DNA from: Cohnella kolymensis | GTDB lineage: Bacteria > Bacillota > Bacilli > Paenibacillales > Paenibacillaceae | DNA: 64,000 bases | NCBI RefSeq assembly: GCF_000829465.1 | Contig: NZ_JXAL01000016.1 | Span: 310,001-374,000 of the forward strand | Reading direction: 5' to 3' | Shown here: piece by piece, positions 1-9,374 of the stretch | How the letters are laid out: every line of letters starts with the position of its first letter | Position numbering within the stretch: position 1 is the stretch's first letter | Notes under the pieces: generated by a model | The model's input: only the letters and a program-made list of their open reading frames with translations | Told to the model about the DNA's origin: nothing | Databases searched by the model: none | Program-made: the position numbers and the translations under genes

Positions 1-224
<224 letters not shown>

Positions 225-273
225 CGGCGAACGAGCAAAGCATTTATTTCGAGAAAAATGAGGGGAGTTTCCC

Positions 274-2724
274 ATGAACGTTTCTTATCGGTGGTTATCC
301 GACTATATCGACTTGAGCGGCATCACACCGCAGAAGCTGGCGGAGATGATGACACGCGGCGGGATCGAGATCGATTCCGTTCCATCGCGCAACAGCGGTA
401 TCAACAACGTCGTCGTCGGCTATGTGAAATCGCGGGAGAAACATCCCGATGCCGACAAGCTGGGCGTCTGTATCGTTGATGCCGGGACAGGCGAGGATCT
501 GCAAATCGTATGCGGAGCGCCCAACGTGGCTGCCGGACAGAAGGTGCCGGTAGCGAAAGTCGGCGCAAAATTACCCGGCGATGTGAATATCAAGCGGGCG
601 AAACTGCGCGGTGTGGAATCGCAAGGCATGATCTGCTCCGCACGCGAGCTGGGCATGAACGACAAGCTTTTGCCGAAAGACCAGCAAGAAGGCATTATGG
701 TGCTGCCGGGAGATACGGAGATCGGCACGGATATTCTTGAAGTGCTGGCATTGGAGGATTCGATTCTGGAGCTGGATTTGACGCCGAACCGTTCAGACTG
801 CCTGAGCATGCTCGGTGTAGCTTACGAGGTGGCGGCTTTGACCGGCCGGCCTCTGACGCTGCCGGATCCGTCGAAGGATTTACATGCGTCTGCGGACAAG
901 ACGGAGGATCATGTTAAGGTCTCCATCGGTAATCCGGAGGTCTGTTCGCTCTATACCGCACGTTATATCAAAGGCGTGAAGATCGGACCTGCGCCTCAGT
1001 GGATGCAGAACCGTCTCATTGCCGCGGGCATCCGGCCGATTAACAACATCGTTGACATTACGAACTATGTCATGCTGGAGTACGGTCAGCCGCTTCATGC
1101 TTTCGATGCGGCCAAGGTATCCGGCGGACGCATTGAGGTGCGCCTGGCTCGAGAGGGCGAAGTGCTCGTTACTCTGGACGATCAGGAGCGTAAGCTGCAG
1201 CCTCATATGATTGTCATTGCCGACGGTGATGACAAGCCGATCGGTCTGGCGGGTGTGATGGGCGGAGCGAATTCTGAAGTGACACCCGAGACGACGGATA
1301 TTATTCTGGAATCCGCCAAGTTCGACGGCGGCGCCGTGCGCCGCACTTCCCGGCAATTGGGATTGCGGTCGGAGGCGTCGGCCCGTTTTGAAAAAGGGGT
1401 GGACCAGGGCCGGGTTCGTGAAGCTCTGAATCGCGCGGCTGTGTTGATGGTGCGTCATGCGGGCGGCCAGCTCACCGAAGGAGTTGCGGAGGCGGAGACT
1501 GCCGATGTGGAACCGGTCAAGGTTGAATTGTCGCTGTCCCGCGTAAACGGCATGCTGGGAACCGACCTGTCCTCTTTGGAGATTAAGACGATCTTGTCCC
1601 GCTTGCAGTTTGATGCTGTTGCGAATGGAGAAGGCTCCTGGACGGTTACCGTTCCTACACGCCGCGGCGATATTTCGCGCGATGTGGATTTGGTCGAGGA
1701 AGTGGCGCGTTTGCACGGGTATGATGAAATCCCGACCACGCGCATCGAAGGGCCTGCGACCACGGGAGCGTTGACTAAATCCCAGGCGATACGCCGTGAG
1801 CTTCGCTCGATTTTGACGAACGGCGGACTTCAAGAGGCGATCAGCTATTCTGTTACGTCATTGGAACAGGCTCATTTGTTTAAGGAGTTAACGGATGGCG
1901 CTCTTCCGATTGCTCTGGCTATGCCGATGAGCGAAGAGAGAAGCGTGCTGCGCACCGCGCTGCTGCCGAGTCTTTTGGAATCGGCGGCTTACAATCTGAA
2001 CCGCAAGAACAATGCGCCGGCACTGTTCGAAATCGGCAGCGTATACCATTCCGATGAAGAGGTTCTAACCCGGCTGCCTCAGGAGAAACCGCGCGCAGCT
2101 TTGCTTGTTGCCGGGAACCGTCGTTCGGCGAGCTGGAATCGCGCTGGTGAGGCTGTTGATTTTTATGACGCAAAAGGTTTGCTGGAGACGGTATTCGATC
2201 GGTTGGGATTGGCTGGGCTGATCGCATACGAGCCGGCGCAGCCTTCAGGATTCCATCCGGGAAGAACGGCCGCAATCACGCTGAAGACGGAACGGGGAAC
2301 GGAAACGATCGGTTACGTCGGGCAGCTGCACCCCGACTTGCAAAAGCAGTTCGATCTGCCCGACACATATGTTGCCGAGATTGAATTGTCTGCGGTATAT
2401 GACCATGCGGACCGCCGGATCAAGTATCGAGCGCTGCCGCGCTACCCAGCAATGGAAAGAGACATTGCCGTTGTTGTCGACCGTGCTGTTTCGGGAGGCG
2501 CGCTGACGGAAGCGATCAGATCGGTCGGCGGCGAGCTGTTGGAATCGGTGGAGGTGTTCGACGTATACACCGGGGACAGGATCGGCAGCGACAAGAAAAG
2601 CGTTGCTTTAGCCCTGGTGTACCGTCACGCTGAGCGCACTTTGACGGATGAAGAAGTGTCGGCGGTTCACGCCCGTATTCTGGAAAAGTTGGAACAATCT
2701 TTCCACGCCGAGCTGCGCAAATAG
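274..2724 (+). CDS. pheT: Phenylalanyl-tRNA synthetase beta subunit
   Basis: 816 residues, the normal length for a long bacterial PheT. The order is an N-terminal tRNA-binding (EMAP/OB) domain at about residues 40-150, the B3/B4 editing region near 210-390 (motifs NNIVDITNYVMLEYGQPLHAFD and GLAGVMGG), the B5 domain near 410-480, a catalytic-like core and a C-terminal FDX-ACB anticodon-binding domain (about 725-815, starting around RYPAMERDIAVVVD). The ATG start follows a GAGGGGAG ribosome binding site. It pairs with PheS from the gene just upstream. Confidence 0.97.
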   Translation: MNVSYRWLSDYIDLSGITPQKLAEMMTRGGIEIDSVPSRNSGINNVVVGYVKSREKHPDADKLGVCIVDAGTGEDLQIVCGAPNVAAGQKVPVAKVGAKLPGDVNIKRAKLRGVESQGMICSARELGMNDKLLPKDQQEGIMVLPGDTEIGTDILEVLALEDSILELDLTPNRSDCLSMLGVAYEVAALTGRPLTLPDPSKDLHASADKTEDHVKVSIGNPEVCSLYTARYIKGVKIGPAPQWMQNRLIAAGIRPINNIVDITNYVMLEYGQPLHAFDAAKVSGGRIEVRLAREGEVLVTLDDQERKLQPHMIVIADGDDKPIGLAGVMGGANSEVTPETTDIILESAKFDGGAVRRTSRQLGLRSEASARFEKGVDQGRVREALNRAAVLMVRHAGGQLTEGVAEAETADVEPVKVELSLSRVNGMLGTDLSSLEIKTILSRLQFDAVANGEGSWTVTVPTRRGDISRDVDLVEEVARLHGYDEIPTTRIEGPATTGALTKSQAIRRELRSILTNGGLQEAISYSVTSLEQAHLFKELTDGALPIALAMPMSEERSVLRTALLPSLLESAAYNLNRKNNAPALFEIGSVYHSDEEVLTRLPQEKPRAALLVAGNRRSASWNRAGEAVDFYDAKGLLETVFDRLGLAGLIAYEPAQPSGFHPGRTAAITLKTERGTETIGYVGQLHPDLQKQFDLPDTYVAEIELSAVYDHADRRIKYRALPRYPAMERDIAVVVDRAVSGGALTEAIRSVGGELLESVEVFDVYTGDRIGSDKKSVALALVYRHAERTLTDEEVSAVHARILEKLEQSFHAELRK

Positions 2725-2840
2725 GCAGGAAACTGCCGTCGTTGCAGCGAATACGTGTAGACAACAAGTGATCGGGATCGTTCGCTGTAACTTATTTTCA
2801 CGTCCGTTGACATAATGGACGCAGGTAGGAGGGACACGCC

Positions 2841-4160
2841 GTGAATGCCAATGAAAAAACGCGTGTGACCGTTGACATATATGGAACGCAATATACGCTT
2901 ACGGGTCACTCCAGTTCGGATCATATGAAAAGAGTTGCCTCGCTCGTCAATGATCAAATGTATAAGGTTGAATCCGGGGCACCGCGATTGGATTTGCCGC
3001 GTTTAGCGGTACTGGCTGCAGTAAATATGGGCGATGAGCTGGTACGTCTGCGCTTGGACACCCAGAGGCTGCAACAAGCTGAAAGCGAGCGTGTCCGTCT
3101 GTTGGAGGAATTGGAACGCCAGAAGGCGGAAGCCGCGCAAGAGCTGGACAGCATCATCGCACAGGCGACTGCGGAACTGGAGAGAATGAGGGCCGAATCC
3201 GCCGAGCGAGAGGAAGCTTTGAAGGCCGTTGCGGTTGATGATCTGGCGGCTTCCAAAGCTCAGGCAGATAAGGAACTGGAGAGCATAAAAACCAAGTTTG
3301 CCGAGCAGTGGTCCGCTCTTAAAGCCGAGCTTGAAGCGGGGAAGGTCTCCTCATCGGCAATGAAAGATGAGCTGGAAGCCGCATATACCGTGCAGATCGA
3401 ACAATTCAAACGAAATCATGCCGTTCTTGCTGAGAAGTCCGAAAGCCGGCACGCTGCGGAGCTGAAGGCGGCAGAAGCGAAATATGCGGCCGAACTGAAC
3501 GCCGCGCTTAAGGAAAAGCAGACGTTTGTGCGGGAACGTGAAGAGTGGCATGTACGGGAGCAGGAATGGAATAAGCTGCGCGGTCAGCTGGAAGGTGATC
3601 TCGAGCATTGGCTCCGGGAAGCGGAGGATAAGCGCCGGGCCGTTGCGGAGCAGCAGGAAATGCTGCAGGCGATCGAAGCGCAGACGCAGGAGCGAATCCG
3701 CGAGCATGCGGCAGCCCGCGAGAAGGCGGAGCGGGAACGCGACGAGCTGAGCGGCATGCTTCGGGAGCGAGAGGAGCGCGACAAGTCGTCGCGCGAATCG
3801 CTGCAGCAGATGCAAGAGCGGCTTGTCGCCGCTCAGCGGGACGGGCGCGCCGCAACGGAACGGGCTGCGGCGCTGGAAGCACGGGTGGCCGAGCTCAGCG
3901 CGGCCGAGGCTGGCATTCGCGAAGCCGCGGAGCGGGCGTCGCGCGAGCTTGAGGCGGCCAGAGCGGAAGCGGCCGCCGCGGGTTCTCGCGAGGCGGAGTC
4001 GACCGCCTCGCAAGAGCAGCTGCGCGAGCAAGCTGCTCGCGGGCTGCGGGCGCAAGCGGAGCTTGATGCGCTCAAGCGGGAGCACGCCGGGCTGCGGAGT
4101 GAATACGCGAAGCTGCAGACGGAGTACAACGAGTGGATCGATTTGTTGGAACAACCGTGA
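2841..4160 (+). CDS. zapA: Cell-division protein ZapA with a long coiled-coil extension
   Basis: Residues 1 to about 85 match ZapA, the small FtsZ-binding protein that supports Z-ring assembly (VDIYGTQYTLTG, then HMKRVASLVNDQM and LAVLAAVNMGDEL). The family usually ends near 85-110 residues. Here the frame continues for about 340 more residues of charged heptad-like sequence rich in Glu, Ala, Arg and Gln with hardly any helix breakers: a long predicted coiled coil. The GTG start sits seven bases after AGGAGGG. The position right after pheT matches Bacillales, although the cvpA and polX genes that usually lie between zapA and mutS2 are missing. The tail function is unknown; a spacer or second protein contact is an inference. 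Confidence 0.85.
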   Translation: MNANEKTRVTVDIYGTQYTLTGHSSSDHMKRVASLVNDQMYKVESGAPRLDLPRLAVLAAVNMGDELVRLRLDTQRLQQAESERVRLLEELERQKAEAAQELDSIIAQATAELERMRAESAEREEALKAVAVDDLAASKAQADKELESIKTKFAEQWSALKAELEAGKVSSSAMKDELEAAYTVQIEQFKRNHAVLAEKSESRHAAELKAAEAKYAAELNAALKEKQTFVREREEWHVREQEWNKLRGQLEGDLEHWLREAEDKRRAVAEQQEMLQAIEAQTQERIREHAAAREKAERERDELSGMLREREERDKSSRESLQQMQERLVAAQRDGRAATERAAALEARVAELSAAEAGIREAAERASRELEAARAEAAAAGSREAESTASQEQLREQAARGLRAQAELDALKREHAGLRSEYAKLQTEYNEWIDLLEQP

Positions 4161-4169
4161 GGAGTGTCG

Positions 4170-4213
4170 GAGCTGTGACTTTAGTCGCTGACTTAGGATC
4201 ACAGCTCTTTCTA
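4170..4213 (+). terminator. Rho-independent terminator after zapA
   Basis: Arms GAGCTGTGA and TCACAGCTC pair around a loop and are followed by a short T-rich run. It closes the pheST-zapA unit. Confidence 0.6.
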
Positions 4214-4269
4214 TTTGCATTGTCGATGAGGTGTAGGGGCTACAAACACTAGCTATTTCGGAGCTTCAT

Positions 4270-4425
4270 GAGCCAAATCAGACAGAGATAACCGGAAAAA
4301 CCTGCTATCTCGAGTCTTCAGGAGCTAAATCAAACGGAGATAGCCAGAAAATCATGCTAACTCGAGTCTTCAAGAGCCAAATCAAACGTAGATAACCGGA
4401 AAAACCTGCTAACTGGGGCTGCGGA
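4270..4425. repeat. 52-bp tandem repeat array A (three copies)
   Basis: Three units start at 4270, 4322 and 4374 (each opens GAGCCAAATC or GAGCTAAATC), exactly 52 bases apart. Each unit has short inverted arms, clearest in the first copy (GAGATA...TATCTC). A partial older unit may precede it (GAGCTTCATG near 4261). It lies in a 738-base stretch without genes. Short ORFs that cross it on the minus strand follow the repeat and do not look like a real protein. Confidence 0.9.
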
Positions 4426-4490
4426 TGATTCGGGGTCGTGTAATTAGTTGGAAAGCGGATAAACGGAGGAACGAGGCTAGTCGCAATTTC

Positions 4491-4802
4491 GAGATTGTAT
4501 AGAAAATGAACTAACGCCGCGCATTTTGAGGCTAATCGCACAGAGATCGTATAAAAATTAAACTAACACCGCGCACTTAGAGGCTCATCGCACAAAGATC
4601 GTATAAAAACTATACTAACGGCGCGCATTTTGAGGCTAATCACAGAGAGATCGTATCAAAACTAGACTAACGCCGCGCACTTAGAGGCTCATCGCACGGA
4701 GATCGTATAAAAACTAAACTAACGCCGTGCACTTGAAGGCTGATTGCTCGGAGATCGTATAAAAACTAAACTAACTCCGCGCACTTGAAAGCTCATCACA
4801 TT
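4491..4802. repeat. 52-bp tandem repeat array B (six copies)
   Basis: Six units start at 4491, 4543, 4595, 4647, 4699 and 4751, each exactly 52 bases. The core is GAGATCGTATAAAAACTA, then ACTAAC(G/T)CCG(C/T)GCACTT. Differences between copies are substitutions only, so the phase is strictly kept. The unit can be loosely aligned with array A (shared (G)AGAT, AAAA, CTAAC and CTT blocks), which suggests a common origin. No spacer-like unique sequence is present. Confidence 0.92.
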
Positions 4803-4857
4803 TTCCTGTGGAGTAACCGCGTGCGCGAGCTCATTGTGATCCACTCAAGCCAGCAAA

Positions 4858-4891
4858 CAAAAAAAGTGCAAAGCTGTCACCAGCTTGCACT
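4858..4891 (-). terminator. Terminator of the cupredoxin gene
   Basis: On the minus strand GTGCAAGCTGG...CAGCTTTGCAC forms a stem just after the stop codon and is followed by seven T. Confidence 0.8.
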
Positions 4892-4898
4892 CAACGCC

Positions 4899-5276
4899 TT
4901 ACTTTACTGTAATTTTCGATACCATTTGGGCATGGCCGGCGCCGCAGACGATACTGCATCTGATTGGGTAGGTGCCTGCCTTCAAGGTGACGACTTGCGA
5001 ATCGTTCCCCCGAATATTGATGTCGGTGCCTTCGACCTCAACGCCGTGAGCGCCCTTCAAGTTTTCCACCGTAATTTTGACGGGTGTGTCCTTCGGAATT
5101 ACATATTCAGGCTGGTCGAACTCCCAGCTTGTCGCTTTTATCACAATTTCTTGGGACGCCTCTTGCGCCGGCGAAGCTTCATTACCCGCAGAACCGTTAT
5201 CGTTGCTTCCTCCGCAAGCAGAAAGCGTAAGCATCATGACAACCGCGGCGAGCAGCAATGCAAGCTTTTTAGACAT
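4899..5276 (-). CDS. Cupredoxin-domain lipoprotein with a CuA-type site
   Basis: 125 residues. The N-terminus is a lipoprotein signal (MSKKLALLLAAVVMMLTLSAC; lipobox LSAC, lipidated Cys21), so the protein should be anchored outside the membrane. A Ser/Ala/Gly-rich linker leads into a cupredoxin beta-barrel resembling subunit II of cytochrome oxidase. The ligand pattern C-x3-C-x3-H-x2-M (CSIVCGAGHAQM) with an upstream His (GAHGV) is that of a binuclear CuA centre. No oxidase genes are nearby, so an electron-transfer or copper-handling role is inferred. The ribosome binding site is AAGGGGGAAAG before ATG. Confidence 0.85.
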   Translation of the reverse strand: MSKKLALLLAAVVMMLTLSACGGSNDNGSAGNEASPAQEASQEIVIKATSWEFDQPEYVIPKDTPVKITVENLKGAHGVEVEGTDINIRGNDSQVVTLKAGTYPIRCSIVCGAGHAQMVSKITVK

Positions 5277-5368
5277 GTTTCTTTCCCCCTTAAATCAAAG
5301 CTATGGTAAGCACAGCCAATTGTAACATATGTAACTCCATACAGCCTATGTCGAAACCATGACAATAA

Positions 5369-5404
5369 CACAAACCCCCTGACTCGGCAGGGGGTTTGTG
5401 TTCG
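5369..5404 (-). terminator. Terminator-like hairpin after the YvlD-like gene
   Basis: A near-perfect stem, CACAAACCCCCTG with CAGGGGGTTTGTG. The T tract on the minus strand is poor, so it may also act as a two-sided boundary. Confidence 0.5.
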
Positions 5405-5411
5405 TCTGGCG

Positions 5412-5795
5412 TCAACTGCGCGGATTGTCGCGTCCGCCGGCTCCGCCCTTAACCGTATCGAACGGGTTGGCCACGGGAATGAACAGGTCGATGATCCCGA
5501 TGACCAGAGCAGCCAGGATCGCGCCGATCAGCGTCGCCCTCACATTGTCAACAACGAACTGAGCTAACCAAATGACGAGTGCGCTCGTTAAGAACCCGAC
5601 GATGCCCCTGCCGAAAGGTGTCACCCTTTTGCCGAAAATTCCTTCAATGATCCAACCGAGCAGCGCGATAACCAAAGCGAGCAGAAGGGCACTGCCGAAG
5701 CCCCCTACGGAAAATCGGGGCACTAGGTAACTAACGACCATCAGGACGATGGCAGAGACAATGAACCGAACCACTGTGCTTAAAAAACGCATCAT
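5412..5795 (-). CDS. YvlD/phage-holin-4-like small membrane protein
   Basis: 127 residues from the ATG at 5795, chosen because GAGGAGG lies six bases upstream. Four hydrophobic segments (around residues 5-25, 35-55, 60-85 and 95-115) alternate with short loops. The layout and the ending IDLFIPVANPFDTVKGG match the YvlD group often named 'phage holin family'. No phage genes surround it, so the name should not be read as lysis. In Bacillus the group is linked to envelope-stress operons; its role here is unknown. Confidence 0.75.
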   Translation of the reverse strand: MMRFLSTVVRFIVSAIVLMVVSYLVPRFSVGGFGSALLLALVIALLGWIIEGIFGKRVTPFGRGIVGFLTSALVIWLAQFVVDNVRATLIGAILAALVIGIIDLFIPVANPFDTVKGGAGGRDNPRS

Positions 5796-5940
5796 GCTTG
5801 ACCTCCTCAACATTGAGGTTTTAACCGTTGAAGCGCCGGTTTGATGTATAGTGTGTCCTATGTTCTTTCCAGTATGTGCGCCGGTTTCTCAAGTTCTCCA
5901 GATTCGGCTATAATATAGGTCGAAGGAGTTGAATATCGCC

Positions 5941-8300
5941 GTGAACGACAAGGCGTTATATACATTAGAATACCAAAAAATCATTCATCGCCTCACCGGA
6001 TTGACGGCCACCGGCTTAGGCCGCGAGGAGGCAGAACAGCTCAAGCCGTCCCGTGAACTGCAGATAGTGGAGCGCAGATTGGCCGCAACGGATGAAGCGG
6101 TTCGAGCGGTGTCGTTGAAAGGCACTCCTCCCTTCGGCGGAATAACGGATGTAAGGCCCGCTCTTCGGCGCGCCAAGCTGGGCGGCGTGCTGCAGCCGGC
6201 TGAATTGATGAGTGTCGCCCAATTCATTATGGGATCGCGCAGGCTCACCCGGTATATTTCCTCGGCTGCAGAAGAAACTTCCATGCCTTTATTGGAAGAT
6301 CTGTGCGAGCCATTAACCGATTTCAAGCCGCTTGAAGATGAAATCCGGCGCTGCATCGACGAACAGGGGGATGTGCTGGATACAGCCAGTGCGGAGCTCG
6401 CGTCTTTGCGCCGGGATATCCGGGTGAATGAGGGCCGCGCAAGGGAGAAGCTGGAAAGCCTGATCCGATCTGCGTCCATTCAGAAAATGCTGCAGGAAAC
6501 CCTCATTACGATGCGTAACGATCGCTATGTTATCCCTGTGAAACAGGAATATCGGGCGCACTTCGGCGGCATTGTCCATGATCAATCCGGGAGCGGGGCG
6601 ACGCTTTTCATCGAGCCGGAAGCGGTAGTGCAGATGAACAACAAGCTCCGTGAGCTGACAATAAAAGAACAAAACGAGATCGAACGAATATTGCGCAGGC
6701 TCAGCGAACAGACGGGGGAACGTGCGGAGCTGCTTACGGGGGACGCGGAAATTTTAGGGCGGATCGATTTTATTTTCGCCAAAGCCGCGCTCGCAGAGGC
6801 GATGTTCGCCACATTGCCTGCTATGAATGCGGAGGGACGGTTGTACTTGCGCAGGGCCCGCCATCCTCTGATCGATATTAAACAAGTGGTGCCCATTGAC
6901 ATCGAGCTCGGAGAAGATTATTCCGCTATCATCGTTACAGGACCCAATACCGGCGGTAAGACCGTTTCACTGAAAACGATCGGCTTGCTCAGCCTGATGG
7001 CCATGTCCGGCTTGTTCATTCCGGCGGATGACGGCAGCCGCCTATGTGTATTCGACGGCATCTATGCCGATATCGGCGATGAACAGAGCATTGAGCAGAA
7101 TCTGAGCACTTTCTCCAGTCATATGACGAATCTCATTTCCATGTTAGGACAGGTCACTTCGCAAAGCTTGGTGCTGCTCGACGAGCTAGGGGCGGGCACC
7201 GATCCGGCAGAAGGCTCCGCTCTTGCCATCGCCATACTCGAGCATTTGCACAGGGTCGGCTGCCGGTTGATCGCCACGACCCATTACAGCGAATTGAAGG
7301 CTTATGCTTATAACCGTGAGGGCATCACCAACGCCAGCATGGAGTTTGATGTCGCTACATTGAGGCCGACTTATCGGCTCTTGGTAGGCGTCCCTGGGCG
7401 CAGTAACGCTTTCGCTATTGCGGAGCGGCTGGGTCTGCCGGCCGGCATTATCGACCATGCCCGCGGGGAAGTGAGCGAGGATGAGCTGAAGGTCGATACG
7501 ATGATTGCTTCCTTGGAGCAGGACCGGATTCGGGCGGAATCGGAACGGAAGATCGCCGAGAGCTGCGCCGGGAAATAGAAACATTGCAGAATCAAATTCA
7601 GGAAGAGCGCCAACGCTTCCAAGAACAAAAAGCCAAGCTTATGGAGGAAGCCCGGGAGCAAGCCCGCGCATCCGTCGCCAAAGCCAAGCGCGAAGCGGAA
7701 GAGATCATTTCCGATCTCCGCAAGCTTGCGATGGAAGAAGGGGCTTCCGTCAAGGAGCACAAGCTGATTGAAGCCCGCAGGCGTCTGGAGGACGCGGTGC
7801 CCGCACCGGCAGCGAAGCCGGCAAGAACAACCGGCGGGAAGCCGGTTAAGCTCGAGCCTGGCGATGAAGTGAAGGTTTTCAGCCTGGGCGGGCAAAGAGG
7901 GCACATCGTAGAGCTGTCAGGCGATTCGGATGCGCTCGTTCAGCTCGGGATCATGAAAATGAAGGTGCCCCTTGCAGACTTGGAGCCGGTTCGCAAAACC
8001 GCGCAAGCCAAGCCGCAGGCACAAGCAACGATCGTCAAGCGTTCCAGGGACGAGAATATTCGTACGGAGCTCGATTTGCGCGGCGCGACACTGGACGAAG
8101 CCATCATGGAGTTCGACCGTTTTTTGGATGAAGCGTTTCTGTCCAATCTGGGGCAAGTGTACGTGATACATGGTAAAGGTACCGGAGCTCTGCGGACCGG
8201 AATTCAAGAGTTTTTGCGCAAACACAAGCATGTCAAAAGCTATCGTTTGGGGCAATTCGGGGAAGGCGGAGCCGGTGTGACGGTAGCCGAGCTTCACTGA
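5941..8300 (+). CDS. mutS2: Endonuclease/recombination suppressor MutS2, frame broken by one base
   Basis: Two adjoining frames (to 7578, and from about 7560 to 8300) together give a normal-length MutS2 of about 785 residues. The first part carries the core and clamp and the ATPase: Walker A TGPNTGGKTVSLK, Walker B VLLDELGAGTDP, and the ATTHYSELKAYA motif. The second part has the KOW-like region and the C-terminal Smr nuclease domain (LDLRGATLDEA, HGKGTGALR). The break is near 7560, where GCCGAGAGCTG fits GCC-GAG-GAG-CTG with one G missing. The GTG at 5941 is my preferred start; a TTG at 5929 touches GAAGGAG and is the alternative. Probably intact in the organism. Confidence 0.9.
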
Positions 8301-8315
8301 TTGGGGGGTTTGCAG

Positions 8316-8735
8316 ATGCAGAGTTTGGTCGATACGGTAATGTCTAACGCTTTTTCAGCGGTGCTCGCTTATTTCTCTGTAGGAATTCTCGCTTTGATTG
8401 TGTTTCTCGCTGTCTTTGAATGGGTGACGAAATACGACGGCTGGAGCGAAATCCGCAAAGGGAACCTGTCCGTGGCGATGGCGACGGGCGGTAAAATATT
8501 CGGCATCTGCAACATTTTCCGATTCTCGATCGAGGCGAATGATACGATCTATCTCAGCCTGCTGTGGTCCGCGGTCGGGTTTCTGCTTCTGCTGGCCGGC
8601 TATTTTCTATTCGAGTTTTTAACGCCCGTTCTCCGTGTCGATGAAGAAATCGCGCGGGATAATCGTGCGGTCGGCTTCTTGGCGATGATTCTATCGGTCT
8701 CCTTGTCCTACATTATCGGCGCCGCGGTCATTTAA
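8316..8735 (+). CDS. DUF350 family membrane protein
   Basis: 139 residues with four predicted transmembrane helices (approximately 15-38, 55-75, 85-108 and 118-138), fitting the DUF350/YjfL family of unknown function. The ATG at 8316 follows GGGGGG at a usable distance. It begins 15 bases after mutS2 and is followed by a 27-aa membrane peptide and a zinc-ribbon protein in what looks like one operon. Confidence 0.75.
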   Translation: MQSLVDTVMSNAFSAVLAYFSVGILALIVFLAVFEWVTKYDGWSEIRKGNLSVAMATGGKIFGICNIFRFSIEANDTIYLSLLWSAVGFLLLLAGYFLFEFLTPVLRVDEEIARDNRAVGFLAMILSVSLSYIIGAAVI

Positions 8736-8749
8736 ACGGAGGAATCGCA

Positions 8750-8833
8750 ATGAAATACCTTTGGGGTACGTTGTTTGCTTTGGCTGTTTTGTTCTTCGCG
8801 ATCGGTATCATATATATGATGAAGGAGGGTTAA
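8750..8833 (+). CDS. 27-residue single-helix membrane peptide
   Basis: ATG at 8750 with GGAGG eight bases before it; stop at 8833. The product is MKYLWGTLFALAVLFFAIG plus IIYMMKEG: one strong transmembrane helix with a Lys near each end. It starts 14 bases after the DUF350 gene and ends seven bases before the next gene, whose ribosome binding site overlaps its last codons. That spacing supports real translation. It may be a small partner of the DUF350 protein; this is an inference. Confidence 0.6.
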   Translation: MKYLWGTLFALAVLFFAIGIIYMMKEG

Positions 8834-8840
8834 CGAATAT

Positions 8841-9374
8841 ATGGCAGTTACTATTTGTCCTTGGTGTCAAAGTGAAGTGCCGCACGAGGAAGGCGAGGAG
8901 CCCGAAAAATTCTGCCCGGTGTGCGACAATGAGATGGACGGTTATCGGACGCTGAGGGTGAACGTCGGCTCCGAAGAGGAAGAAGAGGAACAGGAAGAGG
9001 AAGAAGCAGAGGAAAATGACGACAGCGCAATAGATTGGAATTCGGACGTGGCAATGAGCGAAAAAGACGAAGCGTTGCTTCGGTTCGAAGAAACGGTTGC
9101 GGAGATTTTGGATGAGCAGGATTTGGCGCCGGAATGTCCGCAATGCCGTGAATACATGTTGGAGGCCGGTGAGCAGCTCATATCCGGCGAGCAGTTTCGT
9201 CCCCGCATTCCTGAAGCTCTAGGTCAAGCGGTTCTTGAAGCCCCGTTTGCTTTGACCGTATATATGTGTCCTTCTTGCTTCACTGTCCAGACCACACTTG
9301 CGGAAAACGACCGGCATCATGTCGCCCGCCGCTTGAGCGAGGCTTCGACCAGACGCACTGGAGGCCATCCATGA
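8841..9374 (+). CDS. Zinc-ribbon protein with an acidic linker
   Basis: 177 residues. Two Cys pairs at the N-terminus (CPWC at residues 6-9 and CPVC at about 25-28) look like a zinc ribbon; a second set (CPQC near 100, CPSC near 140) may bind another metal. Between them is a strongly acidic run (EEEEEEQEEEEAEENDD, about residues 46-62). No known family is recognised. It overlaps the cysteine synthase start by four bases (ATGA), so the two are probably translationally coupled. Function unknown. Confidence 0.65.
   Translation: MAVTICPWCQSEVPHEEGEEPEKFCPVCDNEMDGYRTLRVNVGSEEEEEEQEEEEAEENDDSAIDWNSDVAMSEKDEALLRFEETVAEILDEQDLAPECPQCREYMLEAGEQLISGEQFRPRIPEALGQAVLEAPFALTVYMCPSCFTVQTTLAENDRHHVARRLSEASTRRTGGHP

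Noticed and set aside
4785-5309. 174-codon plus-strand frame over the repeat end and cupredoxin gene
   Set aside because: It lies opposite the cupredoxin lipoprotein, which has a signal peptide, copper ligands, a ribosome binding site and a terminator.
5412-5795. Prophage remnant, from the 'phage holin family' resemblance
   Set aside because: No other phage genes, attachment sites or composition change nearby; YvlD-type proteins are chromosomal membrane proteins.
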